Below are positions 42,436-51,030 of a DNA stretch of 64,000 bases, piece by piece. Made by a program: the position numbers and the translations under genes. The stretch is taken from NCBI RefSeq assembly GCF_030345075.1, contig NZ_CP128361.1, forward strand, positions 4,030,001 through 4,094,000. The letters run 5' to 3'. Position 1 is the first letter of the stretch. Every line of letters starts with the position of its first letter. The notes beneath the pieces are model-generated. The model saw only the letters and a list, made by a program, of their open reading frames with translations. It did no database searches and was not told the DNA's origin. This stretch comes from Solwaraspora sp. WMMA2065 (GTDB lineage Bacteria; Actinomycetota; Actinomycetes; Mycobacteriales; Micromonosporaceae).

Positions 42436-44160
42436 ATGACTGACATTTTCGACCACAACGCCGGCGACGAGCCGGCGAAACGCCCACCGGCACGGCCCGA
42501 CAGCCCCACCTTCGCCGACCTGGGTGCCCGCCCGGAGACGGTGACCGCGCTTGCCCAGGTCGGCATCGTCCACGCCTTCGCCATCCAGGAGTACGCCCTG
42601 CCGATCGCGCTGCGCGGCAGCGACCTGATCGGCCAGGCACCGACCGGGACCGGCAAGACGCTCGGCTTCGGCGTACCGCTCATCGACCGGGTGCTCGCCC
42701 CGACCGAGGGCGGTGACGGCGTACCGCAGGCGCTGGTCGTCGTCCCGACCCGCGAGCTCGGCCTGCAGGTCGCCAAGGACCTGGCCGCCGCCGGCAGCAC
42801 CCGCGGCGTGCGGGTGCTGCCGATCTACGGTGGCGTCGCGTACGAGCCGCAGATCGAGACGCTGCGTTCCGGCGTGGAGATCCTGGTCGGTACGCCGGGT
42901 CGGTTGATGGACCTGGCCAAGCAGAAGAAGCTGCGGCTGGACCGGATCCGGGCGCTGGTGCTGGACGAGGCCGACCGGATGCTCGATCTGGGCTTCCTCG
43001 ACGACGTCGAGCGGATCCTGGCGATGCTGCCGGAGGACCGGCAGACGATGCTGTTCTCCGCCACCATGCCCGACCCGATCGTGGCCCTGTCCCGGCGGTT
43101 CCTGCGCCACCCGGTGACCATCCACGCCGGGCACACCACCGAGGCGGGCGTCCCTCCGCTGACCCGCCAGGTGGTCTACCGCACCCACCCGATGAACAAG
43201 ATCGAGATCGTCGCCCGGATCCTGCAGGCCGAGGAGCGCGGGCTGACGATGATCTTCACCCGTACCAAGCGGGCGGCCGACCGGGTCGCCGAGGACCTGG
43301 ACTTCCGTGGCTTCGCGGTGGCCGCCGTGCACGGCGACCTCGGCCAGGGCGCCCGGGAACGGGCGCTGCGCGCCTTCCGTACCGGAAAGATCGACATCCT
43401 GGTGGCCACCGACGTCGCCGCCCGCGGTCTGGACGTCTCCGGCGTCACCCACGTGATCAACTACGACTGCCCGGAGGACCAGGACACCTACACCCACCGG
43501 ATCGGTCGCACCGGCCGGGCCGGCGCGACCGGGGTGGCGGTGACCTTCGTCGACTGGGAGGACATCACCCGGTGGCGGATCATCGACAAGACCCTCGGGC
43601 TGGAGATGCCCGAGCCGCCGGAGACGTACCACACCTCTGAGCACCTCTACGCAGACCTGGACATCTCCCGCGACGTCTCCGGCACGCTGCCCAGCGCCGA
43701 CCGTACCCGCGCCGGGCTGTCCGCCGAGGTCGAGGAGGACCTCGGCGGCCGCAGCGCCGGCCGGCGGCGGCGCGGTGACGGCGGCGGCCGCGCCGAGCGC
43801 GGAGCGCGCGGTGACAGCCGGGGCCGGCGGTCGTCGAGGTCCCGTCGCTCCGCCGCGCCGGACGACGCCGACCGGTCCACCGCCACCGCGACGACCGCCG
43901 GTGAGGACGGTCCCCCGGCCAGCCGCCGGCCGCGTCGTCGACGGCGCGGCGGTCAGGTCGTCAACGGCGGTGCCGGCACCGACTCCGGAGCTGCGTCCAC
44001 CGACGGTACGGAGATCGCGGCCGCCGCCACGTCGGACGGCGGCTCGGGCGGTTCGACGCGCCGCCGCCGACGCCGCCGGGGTGGCTCCGGCGGAGCCGGC
44101 CGGGCCGAGCAAGTCGGCGGAGCCGGCCGGGCCGAGCAGGGCAGCGGCGGCGAAAACTGA
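42436..44160 (+). CDS. DEAD-box RNA helicase with Arg/Gly-rich tail
   Basis: 574 residues from ATG 42436 (MTDIFDHNAGDEPAKRP). Helicase motifs in order: Q-motif region TFADLGARPETVTALAQVG, GQAPTGTGKTLGF (Walker A), PTRELGLQVA, VLDEADRMLDLGF, FSATMPDPI, DVAARGLDVSGVTHVINYD and HRIGRTGRAG. The last 150 residues are basic and repetitive (SAGRRRRGDGGGRAERG; STRRRRRRRGGSGGAGRAEQ), typical of RNA-binding tails of actinobacterial DEAD-box proteins such as DeaD/RhlE types. It probably unwinds structured RNA in ribosome assembly or cold adaptation. The stop overlaps the apparent start of the following methyltransferase. Confidence 0.93.
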   Translation: MTDIFDHNAGDEPAKRPPARPDSPTFADLGARPETVTALAQVGIVHAFAIQEYALPIALRGSDLIGQAPTGTGKTLGFGVPLIDRVLAPTEGGDGVPQALVVVPTRELGLQVAKDLAAAGSTRGVRVLPIYGGVAYEPQIETLRSGVEILVGTPGRLMDLAKQKKLRLDRIRALVLDEADRMLDLGFLDDVERILAMLPEDRQTMLFSATMPDPIVALSRRFLRHPVTIHAGHTTEAGVPPLTRQVVYRTHPMNKIEIVARILQAEERGLTMIFTRTKRAADRVAEDLDFRGFAVAAVHGDLGQGARERALRAFRTGKIDILVATDVAARGLDVSGVTHVINYDCPEDQDTYTHRIGRTGRAGATGVAVTFVDWEDITRWRIIDKTLGLEMPEPPETYHTSEHLYADLDISRDVSGTLPSADRTRAGLSAEVEEDLGGRSAGRRRRGDGGGRAERGARGDSRGRRSSRSRRSAAPDDADRSTATATTAGEDGPPASRRPRRRRRGGQVVNGGAGTDSGAASTDGTEIAAAATSDGGSGGSTRRRRRRRGGSGGAGRAEQVGGAGRAEQGSGGEN

Positions 44161-45365
44161 CTCGATCCCTCGCCGACGCCCTCGACGACGTCCGGGCGCT
44201 GCTGCTCAGCCCGCAGCTCACCCGGGCGGTCGCCGCCGGGCGTCGGCGCAACGCCGCCCCGTCGGTCGTTCGGGCCGAACTCCGGCCGGTCGCCCTGCGG
44301 GCCGGTACCCACCTGCAGATCGTCACCAACGACGGCACCCGTCCGGTGACCCGTAACCTGCCGCCGGGTGCCCCCGCCGAAGCCGCAGTCGACCAGCTGC
44401 TCGCCGAGCCGTTCGGCAACTGGCACGTCGAGACCAGCACCAGCACCCTGCAGCTGCGGGTGACCAAGAAGGGCACCGCGCAGGTGCACCGGTCGACCGC
44501 CGACCGGACCGACACCGGCCCCGGCGACCACGACCGGGCCAAGCGGTACCTGCTGGATCCGGACGACCCGCTGTTCGCCGCGATCGGCGCAAACGCTGCG
44601 AAACGCCGCCAGGTCGACGCGTTCCTGCGGGCGCTCGCCGCCACCCTGCCCGACCCGCTACCCGCCGGGCCGCTGCACGTCGTCGACCTGGGCTGCGGCA
44701 ACGCCTATCTGACCTTCGCCGCCTACCGCTACCTGGTCTCCCGCGGCGGGCAGCCGGTGGTGACCGGCGTCGACGTCCGCGAGGACCAGCGGCGGCGCAA
44801 CACCGCGCTGGCCGACCAGCTCGGCTGCGCCGGGCAGGTCCGGTTCGTCGCCGGCACCATCCGGCAGGCACCGGTCGAGCCGGCGCCGGACCTGGTGCTG
44901 GCGTTGCACGCCTGCGACACCGCCACCGACGAGGCGCTGGCCCGGGCCGTCGACTGGCAGGCCCGGTGGGTGCTGGCCGCGCCCTGCTGCCACCACGACA
45001 TCGCCGCCCAGCTGCGCCGGCAGCCGGCACCGCAGCCGTACGGGCCGCTGGTCTCCGCCGGCATCCTGCGGGAACGGTTCGCCGACGTGCTCACCGACAC
45101 GCTGCGGGCGACCCTGCTGCGGGCGTACGGCTACCGGGTGGACGTGGTCGAGTTCATCGACTCCCAGCACACGCCGCGCAACCTGCTGCTGCGGGCCCGG
45201 CGTGGCGGCGTACCGGACCGACGCGAGCAGCACCGGGCCTACCGGGCGCTGGTCGACCAGTGGGCGGTGACCCCCCGGCTGCAGACCCTGCTGCCGGCGC
45301 CGCCGGACACCGCCGGGTCCGCTGTGTCGGACGCCGCCGGGGCGACCGTGGTCAGTCGACCGTGA
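44157..45365 (+). CDS. Class I SAM-dependent methyltransferase (Methyltransf_32/METTL25-like), apparent CTG start
   Basis: 402 residues if translation begins at CTG 44157 (MTRSLADALDDVRALLLSP). The frame has no ATG, GTG or TTG before 44346, yet the 60 upstream codons look coding (VRAELRPVALRAGTHLQIV) and belong to the same protein. CTG overlaps the helicase TGA as CTGA, the same geometry as ATGA coupling. SAM-binding motif: HVVDLGCGNAYLTFAAYRYL; later motifs VLALHACDTATDEALARA and AAPCCHHDIAAQLRR are diagnostic for the RRNAD/METTL25-like family. The substrate is unknown, perhaps RNA given the helicase neighbour. The 3' end overlaps the convergent gene by 14 bases. Confidence 0.82.
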   Translation: MTRSLADALDDVRALLLSPQLTRAVAAGRRRNAAPSVVRAELRPVALRAGTHLQIVTNDGTRPVTRNLPPGAPAEAAVDQLLAEPFGNWHVETSTSTLQLRVTKKGTAQVHRSTADRTDTGPGDHDRAKRYLLDPDDPLFAAIGANAAKRRQVDAFLRALAATLPDPLPAGPLHVVDLGCGNAYLTFAAYRYLVSRGGQPVVTGVDVREDQRRRNTALADQLGCAGQVRFVAGTIRQAPVEPAPDLVLALHACDTATDEALARAVDWQARWVLAAPCCHHDIAAQLRRQPAPQPYGPLVSAGILRERFADVLTDTLRATLLRAYGYRVDVVEFIDSQHTPRNLLLRARRGGVPDRREQHRAYRALVDQWAVTPRLQTLLPAPPDTAGSAVSDAAGATVVSRP

Positions 45366-46311
45366 CGGTGAACTCGGCGGTGTGCACCTCGCCGGCCACC
45401 TGGAAGTCCAGGAACATCCGGTAGTCACCGGGGCTCGGGGCGGTCAGCCAGAACTTCACCGCGCCGTCGACCAGCTCGGCCTCCGGATGCACGTGCAGAT
45501 AGCCGAGGTCGCCGTCGCGCAGCGCGACCAGATGCCCGTACGCGCCGAGGTAGGGCTCCAGCGTCGGAGACTGGCCGGCCTGGCCCACCTCGAACAGCAG
45601 CGGCGTCACCACCCCGCGCTGTGCGACCCCGCGCATCCGTACGGTGAAGTCGTCCACCTCGGTGGTGTCGGCGGCGGCCGGCAGGTCGGTCGGCAGGTAC
45701 TCGCCGGCCACCACGAGGTCGACGCCGAGCGTCAACGCGACCGGCGTACCGTCGGAGTCGCGCAGGGTGAAGTCGGTGTAGAGCCGCCAGATGCCGGCGG
45801 CGGCCAGCCGGACCGGGACGCTCCAGGTGCCGTCCGGTGCCATCGTCGGGTGCAGATGCTGGTACCCGGTCAGATCCCGGCGGGCGATGATCAGGTGCAT
45901 CGGCTTGTCGTGCACCACGTCGAAGGCGGTGACCGGCCGCTGATCGGCGTCGACGATCTGGAAGCGCAGGTCGACCTGCTCGCCGACCGGCAGCTGCCGC
46001 CGCACCGGCACCAGGGTGTAGCCGCCGACGCTGACCGACAGGCCGGACACCTGGTCACCGCCGTCGGTGCCGTCGGTGCCGTCGTGCACATGCGGTGTGG
46101 TCCCGGGCGGGTGGGTGTGGTCGGCGGCGCCGGCCGCGTACTGGGTGCCGATGCTGGTCGGGGCGGTCACCGCCCGACCCAGGGCGAACCCGGCGAGCAT
46201 CGCGAGCACGACGGCGGCGACCCCGGTCGCCAGCCGCACGGTGGACGTCCCCTGCCCCACCGGGTCTGTCGGGCCCGTCGGATCGCCGGCACCGGTCACT
46301 GTTTCTCCCAC
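45352..46311 (-). CDS. Membrane-anchored His-rich extracytoplasmic protein
   Basis: 319 residues. One membrane segment near the N-terminus (LATGVAAVVLAMLAGFALG) anchors an extracytoplasmic part. Right after it is a His-rich stretch (DHTHPPGTTPHVHDG), a candidate metal-binding site. Two similar beta-sandwich halves follow: FQIVDADQRPVTAFDVVHDKP, then YQHLHPTMAPDGTW, and later YLGAYGHLVALRDGDLGY, then LHVHPEAEL and DYRMFLDFQVAGEVHTAEF. The paired HLHP/HVHP motifs recall cupredoxin-like or copper-handling proteins. A metal-related role is possible but unproven. The gene is convergent with the methyltransferase. Confidence 0.75.
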   Translation of the reverse strand: MGETVTGAGDPTGPTDPVGQGTSTVRLATGVAAVVLAMLAGFALGRAVTAPTSIGTQYAAGAADHTHPPGTTPHVHDGTDGTDGGDQVSGLSVSVGGYTLVPVRRQLPVGEQVDLRFQIVDADQRPVTAFDVVHDKPMHLIIARRDLTGYQHLHPTMAPDGTWSVPVRLAAAGIWRLYTDFTLRDSDGTPVALTLGVDLVVAGEYLPTDLPAAADTTEVDDFTVRMRGVAQRGVVTPLLFEVGQAGQSPTLEPYLGAYGHLVALRDGDLGYLHVHPEAELVDGAVKFWLTAPSPGDYRMFLDFQVAGEVHTAEFTVTVD

Positions 46312-46432
46312 CTCGCCGACGGTAGTCGCTGCTGGCCGGCAACGCCTCGGCCGGGTCGTCGACTGGTCGTCGACTGGTTGTCGGCTGTGTCGTCAGCCGT
46401 GGCTTCCGCAACGCACCGTCGTTGTACCATCC

Positions 46433-47413
46433 GTGACCGTTAATAGCTTGGCAAGTAGGGCAGCCGCCCTCGTCACCGCTGTAACCGCCACGTTGCTGCC
46501 GGCTCCGGCCCAGGCGCAGGCCTCGATCGCCGAGTTGGACCGGCGGATCGACCAGGCGGCCCACCAGTTGGAGACGGTGGTCGAGCAGTACAACGAGATC
46601 CGGCTGGATCTGCGCCACAACCAGGAACGCGCTGGTGGACTCAGCGAAACGATCACCGAACTGGACCGGCAGCTCGCGTTCCGACACGACCAGGTCGGTC
46701 AACTCGCGGCCAGCAACTACCGGGTGAACGGTGCCCGACCCGTCGCCACCCTGCTGTCCACCGCGTCGGCGGAACACTTCGTCGACCAGCTGCTCATCGC
46801 CGACGTGATCAACCGCGACAACGAGCGGACGATCGCCGAGCTGCGCGACACCCGCGACCGCAGCGAAGCGGCGCGCCGGACGGCGAACGCGCTGATCGAG
46901 CAGCAGTTGCTGCAGCAGGAGCAGCTGTCCGCGACGCAGCGGCAGATCGAGTCGGACATCCGGGCGCTGACCGAGCTGCGGGACCGCCAGCAGGCGCTGC
47001 TGAGCCGGTCCGGCGCCGCCACCGCCGACCGCAGCCCGGCCGACCCACTGCCCGAGGCGGCGACCGGCAGCGCGGCCAGCGTCGTCGCCTTCGCCCACGC
47101 CCAGCTCGGCAAGCCGTACCGGTGGGGGTCGGCCGGGCCGCACTCGTACGACTGCTCCGGGCTGACCTCGGCGGCCTGGGCGACGGCCGGGGTGCAGCTG
47201 CCACACAACGCCCGCCGGCAGTTCGGCACCGTCACCCGCATCGGCCGCGCCCAGCTCCGCCCCGGTGACCTGGTCTTCTTCTACAGCAACGTGCAGCACG
47301 TCGGGATCTACATCGGGGCCGCCCAGATGATCCACGCGCCGCGGCACGGTGAAGTGGTCCGCGTCGACAAGATCGACCGGATGCCGATCAAGGGCTACGG
47401 CCGGCCGGGCTGA
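46433..47413 (+). CDS. Secreted NlpC/P60 peptidoglycan endopeptidase
   Basis: 326 residues from GTG 46433. A signal peptide ends near AAALVTAVTATLLPAPAQAQA. The next 180 residues are a long coiled coil (IAELDRRIDQAAHQLETVV through ATQRQIESDIRALTELRDR). The C-terminal NlpC/P60 domain has the catalytic Cys in SYDCSGLTSAAWA, the His in NVQHVGIYIG, and a third polar position in MIHAPRHGEVV. It belongs to the RipA/RipC-like enzymes that cut D-iGlu-mDAP bonds in the cell wall during division or turnover. The coiled coil probably autoinhibits or binds a partner such as FtsEX. It stands alone as a transcription unit. Confidence 0.9.
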   Translation: MTVNSLASRAAALVTAVTATLLPAPAQAQASIAELDRRIDQAAHQLETVVEQYNEIRLDLRHNQERAGGLSETITELDRQLAFRHDQVGQLAASNYRVNGARPVATLLSTASAEHFVDQLLIADVINRDNERTIAELRDTRDRSEAARRTANALIEQQLLQQEQLSATQRQIESDIRALTELRDRQQALLSRSGAATADRSPADPLPEAATGSAASVVAFAHAQLGKPYRWGSAGPHSYDCSGLTSAAWATAGVQLPHNARRQFGTVTRIGRAQLRPGDLVFFYSNVQHVGIYIGAAQMIHAPRHGEVVRVDKIDRMPIKGYGRPG

Positions 47414-47462
47414 CTCGGATCAGGCTGACCGGGCCGGGCGACCCCGTCCCGCTCGGACCGGG

Positions 47463-49733
47463 TCAGTTCGTGGTGGCGAGGGCGAACGGCAGCACCGCCG
47501 GGGCGCCGGAGCGCCGCAGCAGCCGGGCCACGGCGGTCAACGTCCAGCCGGTGTCGACCAGGTCGTCGACCAGCAGCACCGGGCCGGTCAGCCCGGACAG
47601 CGCCGCAGCCAGCTCCGGCGGCGCGGCGAACGCGTCGTGGACGGTACGGACCCGTTGCGCGCTGTTGCCCCGGCCCTGAGCCGACGGCGGCTCGGCCCAG
47701 GCCGGCTCGACCGAGCCGAGCAGCGGCAGCCGACCGACCTCGGCGATCCGTCGGGCGGTGCTGGCCACCAGCTCCGGGTGGGTCCGGGAGGCGACCGCCA
47801 CCACCCCGACCGGTCGGGCCGGCCACGGTTGGGTGCCGCGCGCCCACTCGCGGAGCACGTCGATCACCGCACCGGCGACGTCGGCCGGCAGCACGGTGTC
47901 CGGCCGGCCGGCGGCGAGCAGGTCCCGCAGCCGGCTACCCCACCCCAGGTCGGACAGCCGCCCGACGGCCCGGCCGGGCAGTGCCTGCTCGTCGGGGCCG
48001 ATCTTGCCGCGCAGCGGTACGCCGACCGCCTCCAGCCCGGTCGGCCAGAGCTTCTTCGGGGGGATCTCCACTCCGGCCCGGCCGAGGAAGGTCTCGGCGG
48101 CGCGCAGCGCGTCCGGGCTCACCTCGGACGGCAGCCACCCGCCGGCGCAGCGGTCGCAGCGCCCGCACGGCTGGGCCTGCGGGTCGTCCAGGCAGTGGCG
48201 GAGAAACTCCATCCGGCAGCCGGGTCGGCCGGCCGGCGGGGCGGTGTCGGCCGGTACCGCGTACTCCTGCATGATCTGCTGTTCGGCGGTGCGGGCCTGG
48301 GCCACCCGGTGCAGCCGGGCGGCGTCGTAGTGCCACGGCTCGCCGGTGGCGACCCAGCCGCCGCGCACCCGGCGCACCGCGCCGTCCACGTCTAGCACCT
48401 TGAGCATCAGTTCGAGCCGGGTGCGCCGCAGATCGACGATCGGCTCCAGGGCCTGGGTGGACAGCGGACGACCGGCGTTTTCGAGGGCGGCGAGCACCGA
48501 GCGCACCTGTTCCTCGCGGGGGAAGGCCAGTGACGCGAAGTACCGCCAGATCGCCTGATCCTCGGGGCCGGGCAGCAGCACCACGTCGGCGTACCGGTCA
48601 CCGTCCAGGGCCCGGCCGGCCCGACCCACCTGCTGGTAGTAGGCGATCGGCGACGGCGGCGCGCCGAGGTGCACCACGAAACCGAGGTCCGGCTTGTCGA
48701 AACCCATGCCGAGCGCGGACGTCGCCACCAGGGCTTTGATCTTGTTGTCCAGCAGGTCCTGTTCGGCGGCGCGGCGTTGCGCGTCGTCGGACTGGCCGCT
48801 GTACGCGGCGACGGCGTAGCCCCGGGAGCGCAGGAACTCGGCGGTCTCGGCGGCGGCCGCGACGGTGAGCGTGTAGACGATGCCGGAGCCGGGCAGCGTT
48901 TCCAGGTGGTCGGCGAGCCAGCCGAGCCGGTGCGCGGTGCCGGGCAGGTCGAGCACGGCCAGCCGCAGCGACCGGCGGTCCAGCGGACCGCGCAGCACCA
49001 GCGTGTCGCCGAGCCTGCCGTCGGAGGCGGCGTGGTCGTCGTCGGACCGGCTGTCTGCGGTGTCGCCGAGCTGTTCGGCGACGTCGTCGGTGACCCGGGT
49101 GTTGGCGGTCGCGGTGGTGGCCAGCACCGGCGTGCCGGGGCGCAGCTCGCGCAGGAAGGTCCGGATCCGCCGGTAGTCGGGGCGGAAGTCGTGCCCCCAG
49201 TCCGACACGCAGTGCGCCTCGTCGATGACCAGCAGGCCGGTGGTAGCGGCCAGGCTGGGCAGCACGTTGTCCCGAAAGTCCGGGTTGTTCAGCCGCTCCG
49301 GACTGATCAGCAGTACGTCGACGGCGCCGGCCCGGATCTCCGCGCTGACGGTGTCCCACTCGTCGAGGTTGGCGGAGTTGATCGTGCGGGCCTGGATCCC
49401 GGCCCGTTCGGCGGCGGCGACCTGGTTGCGCATCAACGCCAGCAGCGGCGAGACGATCACCGTCGGCCCGGCCGGTGCGGTCGGCACCGACCCGGTCGGG
49501 GTGGCCGGGTCGGTGCCGGACGAACCGGTGCCGGCGCGCAGCAACGCGGTGGCGATGAAGTAGACCGCCGACTTGCCCCACCCGGTGCGCTGTACGCAGA
49601 GCACCCGCCGCCGGTCGACGACCAGCGCCTCGATGGCCCGCCACTGGTCGTCGCGCAACGTCGCGCCCGGCCCGGCCAGCCTGTGCAGCGTCTGCTCGGC
49701 GCGGTCGCGCAACTCGGCCCGGTCCACGGTCAT
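47463..49733 (-). CDS. RecQ-type DNA helicase fused to a phosphoribosyltransferase-like domain
   Basis: 756 residues from ATG 49733. Helicase motifs: LRDDQWRAIEALV, QRTGWGKSAVYF (Walker A, 51-55), LLVIDEAHCVSDWGHDFRPDY (DEAH 171-174), ATTATAN and VGRAGRALDG. A RecQ-like zinc cluster (CRMEFLRHCLDD, CGRCDRC) and a winged-helix region follow. The last 150 residues are a PRTase fold with the PRPP loop VLLVDDLVDTGWTLT near 719-733. This helicase-PRTase fusion is known in actinobacteria; the role of the PRTase part (nucleotide or PRPP sensing) is not established. It works in DNA repair or recombination. No operon partner. Confidence 0.9.
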   Translation of the reverse strand: MTVDRAELRDRAEQTLHRLAGPGATLRDDQWRAIEALVVDRRRVLCVQRTGWGKSAVYFIATALLRAGTGSSGTDPATPTGSVPTAPAGPTVIVSPLLALMRNQVAAAERAGIQARTINSANLDEWDTVSAEIRAGAVDVLLISPERLNNPDFRDNVLPSLAATTGLLVIDEAHCVSDWGHDFRPDYRRIRTFLRELRPGTPVLATTATANTRVTDDVAEQLGDTADSRSDDDHAASDGRLGDTLVLRGPLDRRSLRLAVLDLPGTAHRLGWLADHLETLPGSGIVYTLTVAAAAETAEFLRSRGYAVAAYSGQSDDAQRRAAEQDLLDNKIKALVATSALGMGFDKPDLGFVVHLGAPPSPIAYYQQVGRAGRALDGDRYADVVLLPGPEDQAIWRYFASLAFPREEQVRSVLAALENAGRPLSTQALEPIVDLRRTRLELMLKVLDVDGAVRRVRGGWVATGEPWHYDAARLHRVAQARTAEQQIMQEYAVPADTAPPAGRPGCRMEFLRHCLDDPQAQPCGRCDRCAGGWLPSEVSPDALRAAETFLGRAGVEIPPKKLWPTGLEAVGVPLRGKIGPDEQALPGRAVGRLSDLGWGSRLRDLLAAGRPDTVLPADVAGAVIDVLREWARGTQPWPARPVGVVAVASRTHPELVASTARRIAEVGRLPLLGSVEPAWAEPPSAQGRGNSAQRVRTVHDAFAAPPELAAALSGLTGPVLLVDDLVDTGWTLTAVARLLRRSGAPAVLPFALATTN

Positions 49734-49757
49734 GTCGTGGACCGTAGCAAGGACCGT

Positions 49758-50879
49758 TCAGCGGGTGGCGACGCGGACCGCCACGGCGGTGTCCGGATGG
49801 TCGGCGAACAGTCCGTCCAGCCCGAGTCCGTAGAACAGTTCGTACTCTGCGGTGATGTCGCCCCGGGCAGCCGGGTCGGCACCGATGCGGTGGTCGGCCG
49901 GCAGGAACTGGTTCTCCGCCCGGAACGTCCAGGCGTGCACCGCCAGCCGGGCCCGGTGGGCGTCGCGGATCAGCGAGGTCGGGGCCAGCAGCGCGCCGTC
50001 GGCGTCGCGCGGCACGATCAGGTCCTTGGTGGGCCCGATGGCGTCGGCGTACCGGCTGATCCAGGCGAGCCCGTCCGGGGTGGCCAGGTCGGCGTAGCCG
50101 CGCGGGTCACCGGCCACGACGAAGTCGTACGGCCGGCCGCTGCCGCCGAGCAACTGCACCAGCCGCACGTTGGTCATCCGGCTCAGCTTGCGCAGGTTGG
50201 CGGTCTCGAAGGACTGGATGAACACCGCATCGGTACGCCGGGTCAGCTTGTTGCGTCGCAGAGTGTCGACCAGTGGCTCCTCCAGCGGCAGCCCGATCGA
50301 CTGGAAGTAGGTGGGGTGCTTGGTCTCCGGGTAGATGCCGATGGTCCGGCCCAGTCGCCGGCCCTCCGACCGGGCCAGGTCGATGACCTCCTGCAGGGTC
50401 GGCACCGTGAACTCACCGTCGAACGCCGTGTTGGTCGGCCGGACCTGCGGCAGTCGCTCCACGGCCCGCAGGGTACGCAGCTCGGCCAGGGTGAAGTCCT
50501 CGGTGAACCACCCGGTGACGGAGCGCCCGTCGATGGTCTTGGTTGCCCGCCGATCGGCGAACTCGGCGCGGTCGGCGACGTCGGTGGTGCCCGAGATCTC
50601 GTTCTCGTGCCGGGCGACCAGCACCCCGTCGGCGGTCGACACCAGGTCGGGTTCGATGTAGTCGGCGCCTTGACGGATCGCCAGCCGGTACGCCTCCAGG
50701 GTGTGTTCCGGCCGGTAGCCGCTGGCCCCGCGGTGTGCGATGACCAGTGGTTTCGGCTCGGCCTGCGGCGGCTTGCCGCGGGCCGCCGGGTCGGTCGCGG
50801 TGGCGGCGGACGGGATCGCCATGGTGGCCAGCAGGGTGCCGGCAAGCAGCATGATCGGCAGAGTACGCGACAACGTCAT
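49758..50879 (-). CDS. glpQ: Secreted glycerophosphodiester phosphodiesterase
   Basis: 373 residues from ATG 50879. A signal peptide (LPIMLLAGTLLATMAIPSAATA) indicates export. GDPD motifs: VIAHRGASGYRPEHTLEAY with the catalytic His and Glu, GADYIEPDLV, VARHENEISGTTDV, then GIYPETKHPTYFQ and late ADHPDTAV. It hydrolyses glycerophosphodiesters to sn-glycerol 3-phosphate and alcohol outside the membrane, for phosphate and carbon supply or wall teichoic acid turnover. Length and motif spacing match GlpQ of actinomycetes. It is divergent from the potassium transporter; no Pho box was recognised in the 151-base gap. Confidence 0.9.
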   Translation of the reverse strand: MTLSRTLPIMLLAGTLLATMAIPSAATATDPAARGKPPQAEPKPLVIAHRGASGYRPEHTLEAYRLAIRQGADYIEPDLVSTADGVLVARHENEISGTTDVADRAEFADRRATKTIDGRSVTGWFTEDFTLAELRTLRAVERLPQVRPTNTAFDGEFTVPTLQEVIDLARSEGRRLGRTIGIYPETKHPTYFQSIGLPLEEPLVDTLRRNKLTRRTDAVFIQSFETANLRKLSRMTNVRLVQLLGGSGRPYDFVVAGDPRGYADLATPDGLAWISRYADAIGPTKDLIVPRDADGALLAPTSLIRDAHRARLAVHAWTFRAENQFLPADHRIGADPAARGDITAEYELFYGLGLDGLFADHPDTAVAVRVATR

Positions 50880-51030
50880 CTCCTCACAGGGGTGTCGCAG
50901 GGCGTCGTCGGCGTCAGTGAAGACGCCCCGGGCGACGGGCGGGAGACCGGTGGGCGACGGGCGGTCGGTGACCGGCTGACCACTACATGAATGCCGATCA
51001 ATCTCTGATATTTTCGGCTTTTGCAGTGGT

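Noticed and set aside
44346-45365. Methyltransferase starting at GTG 44346
   Set aside because: It would discard 63 codons that look coding and that abut the helicase stop in a CTGA junction; no RBS is seen before 44346.
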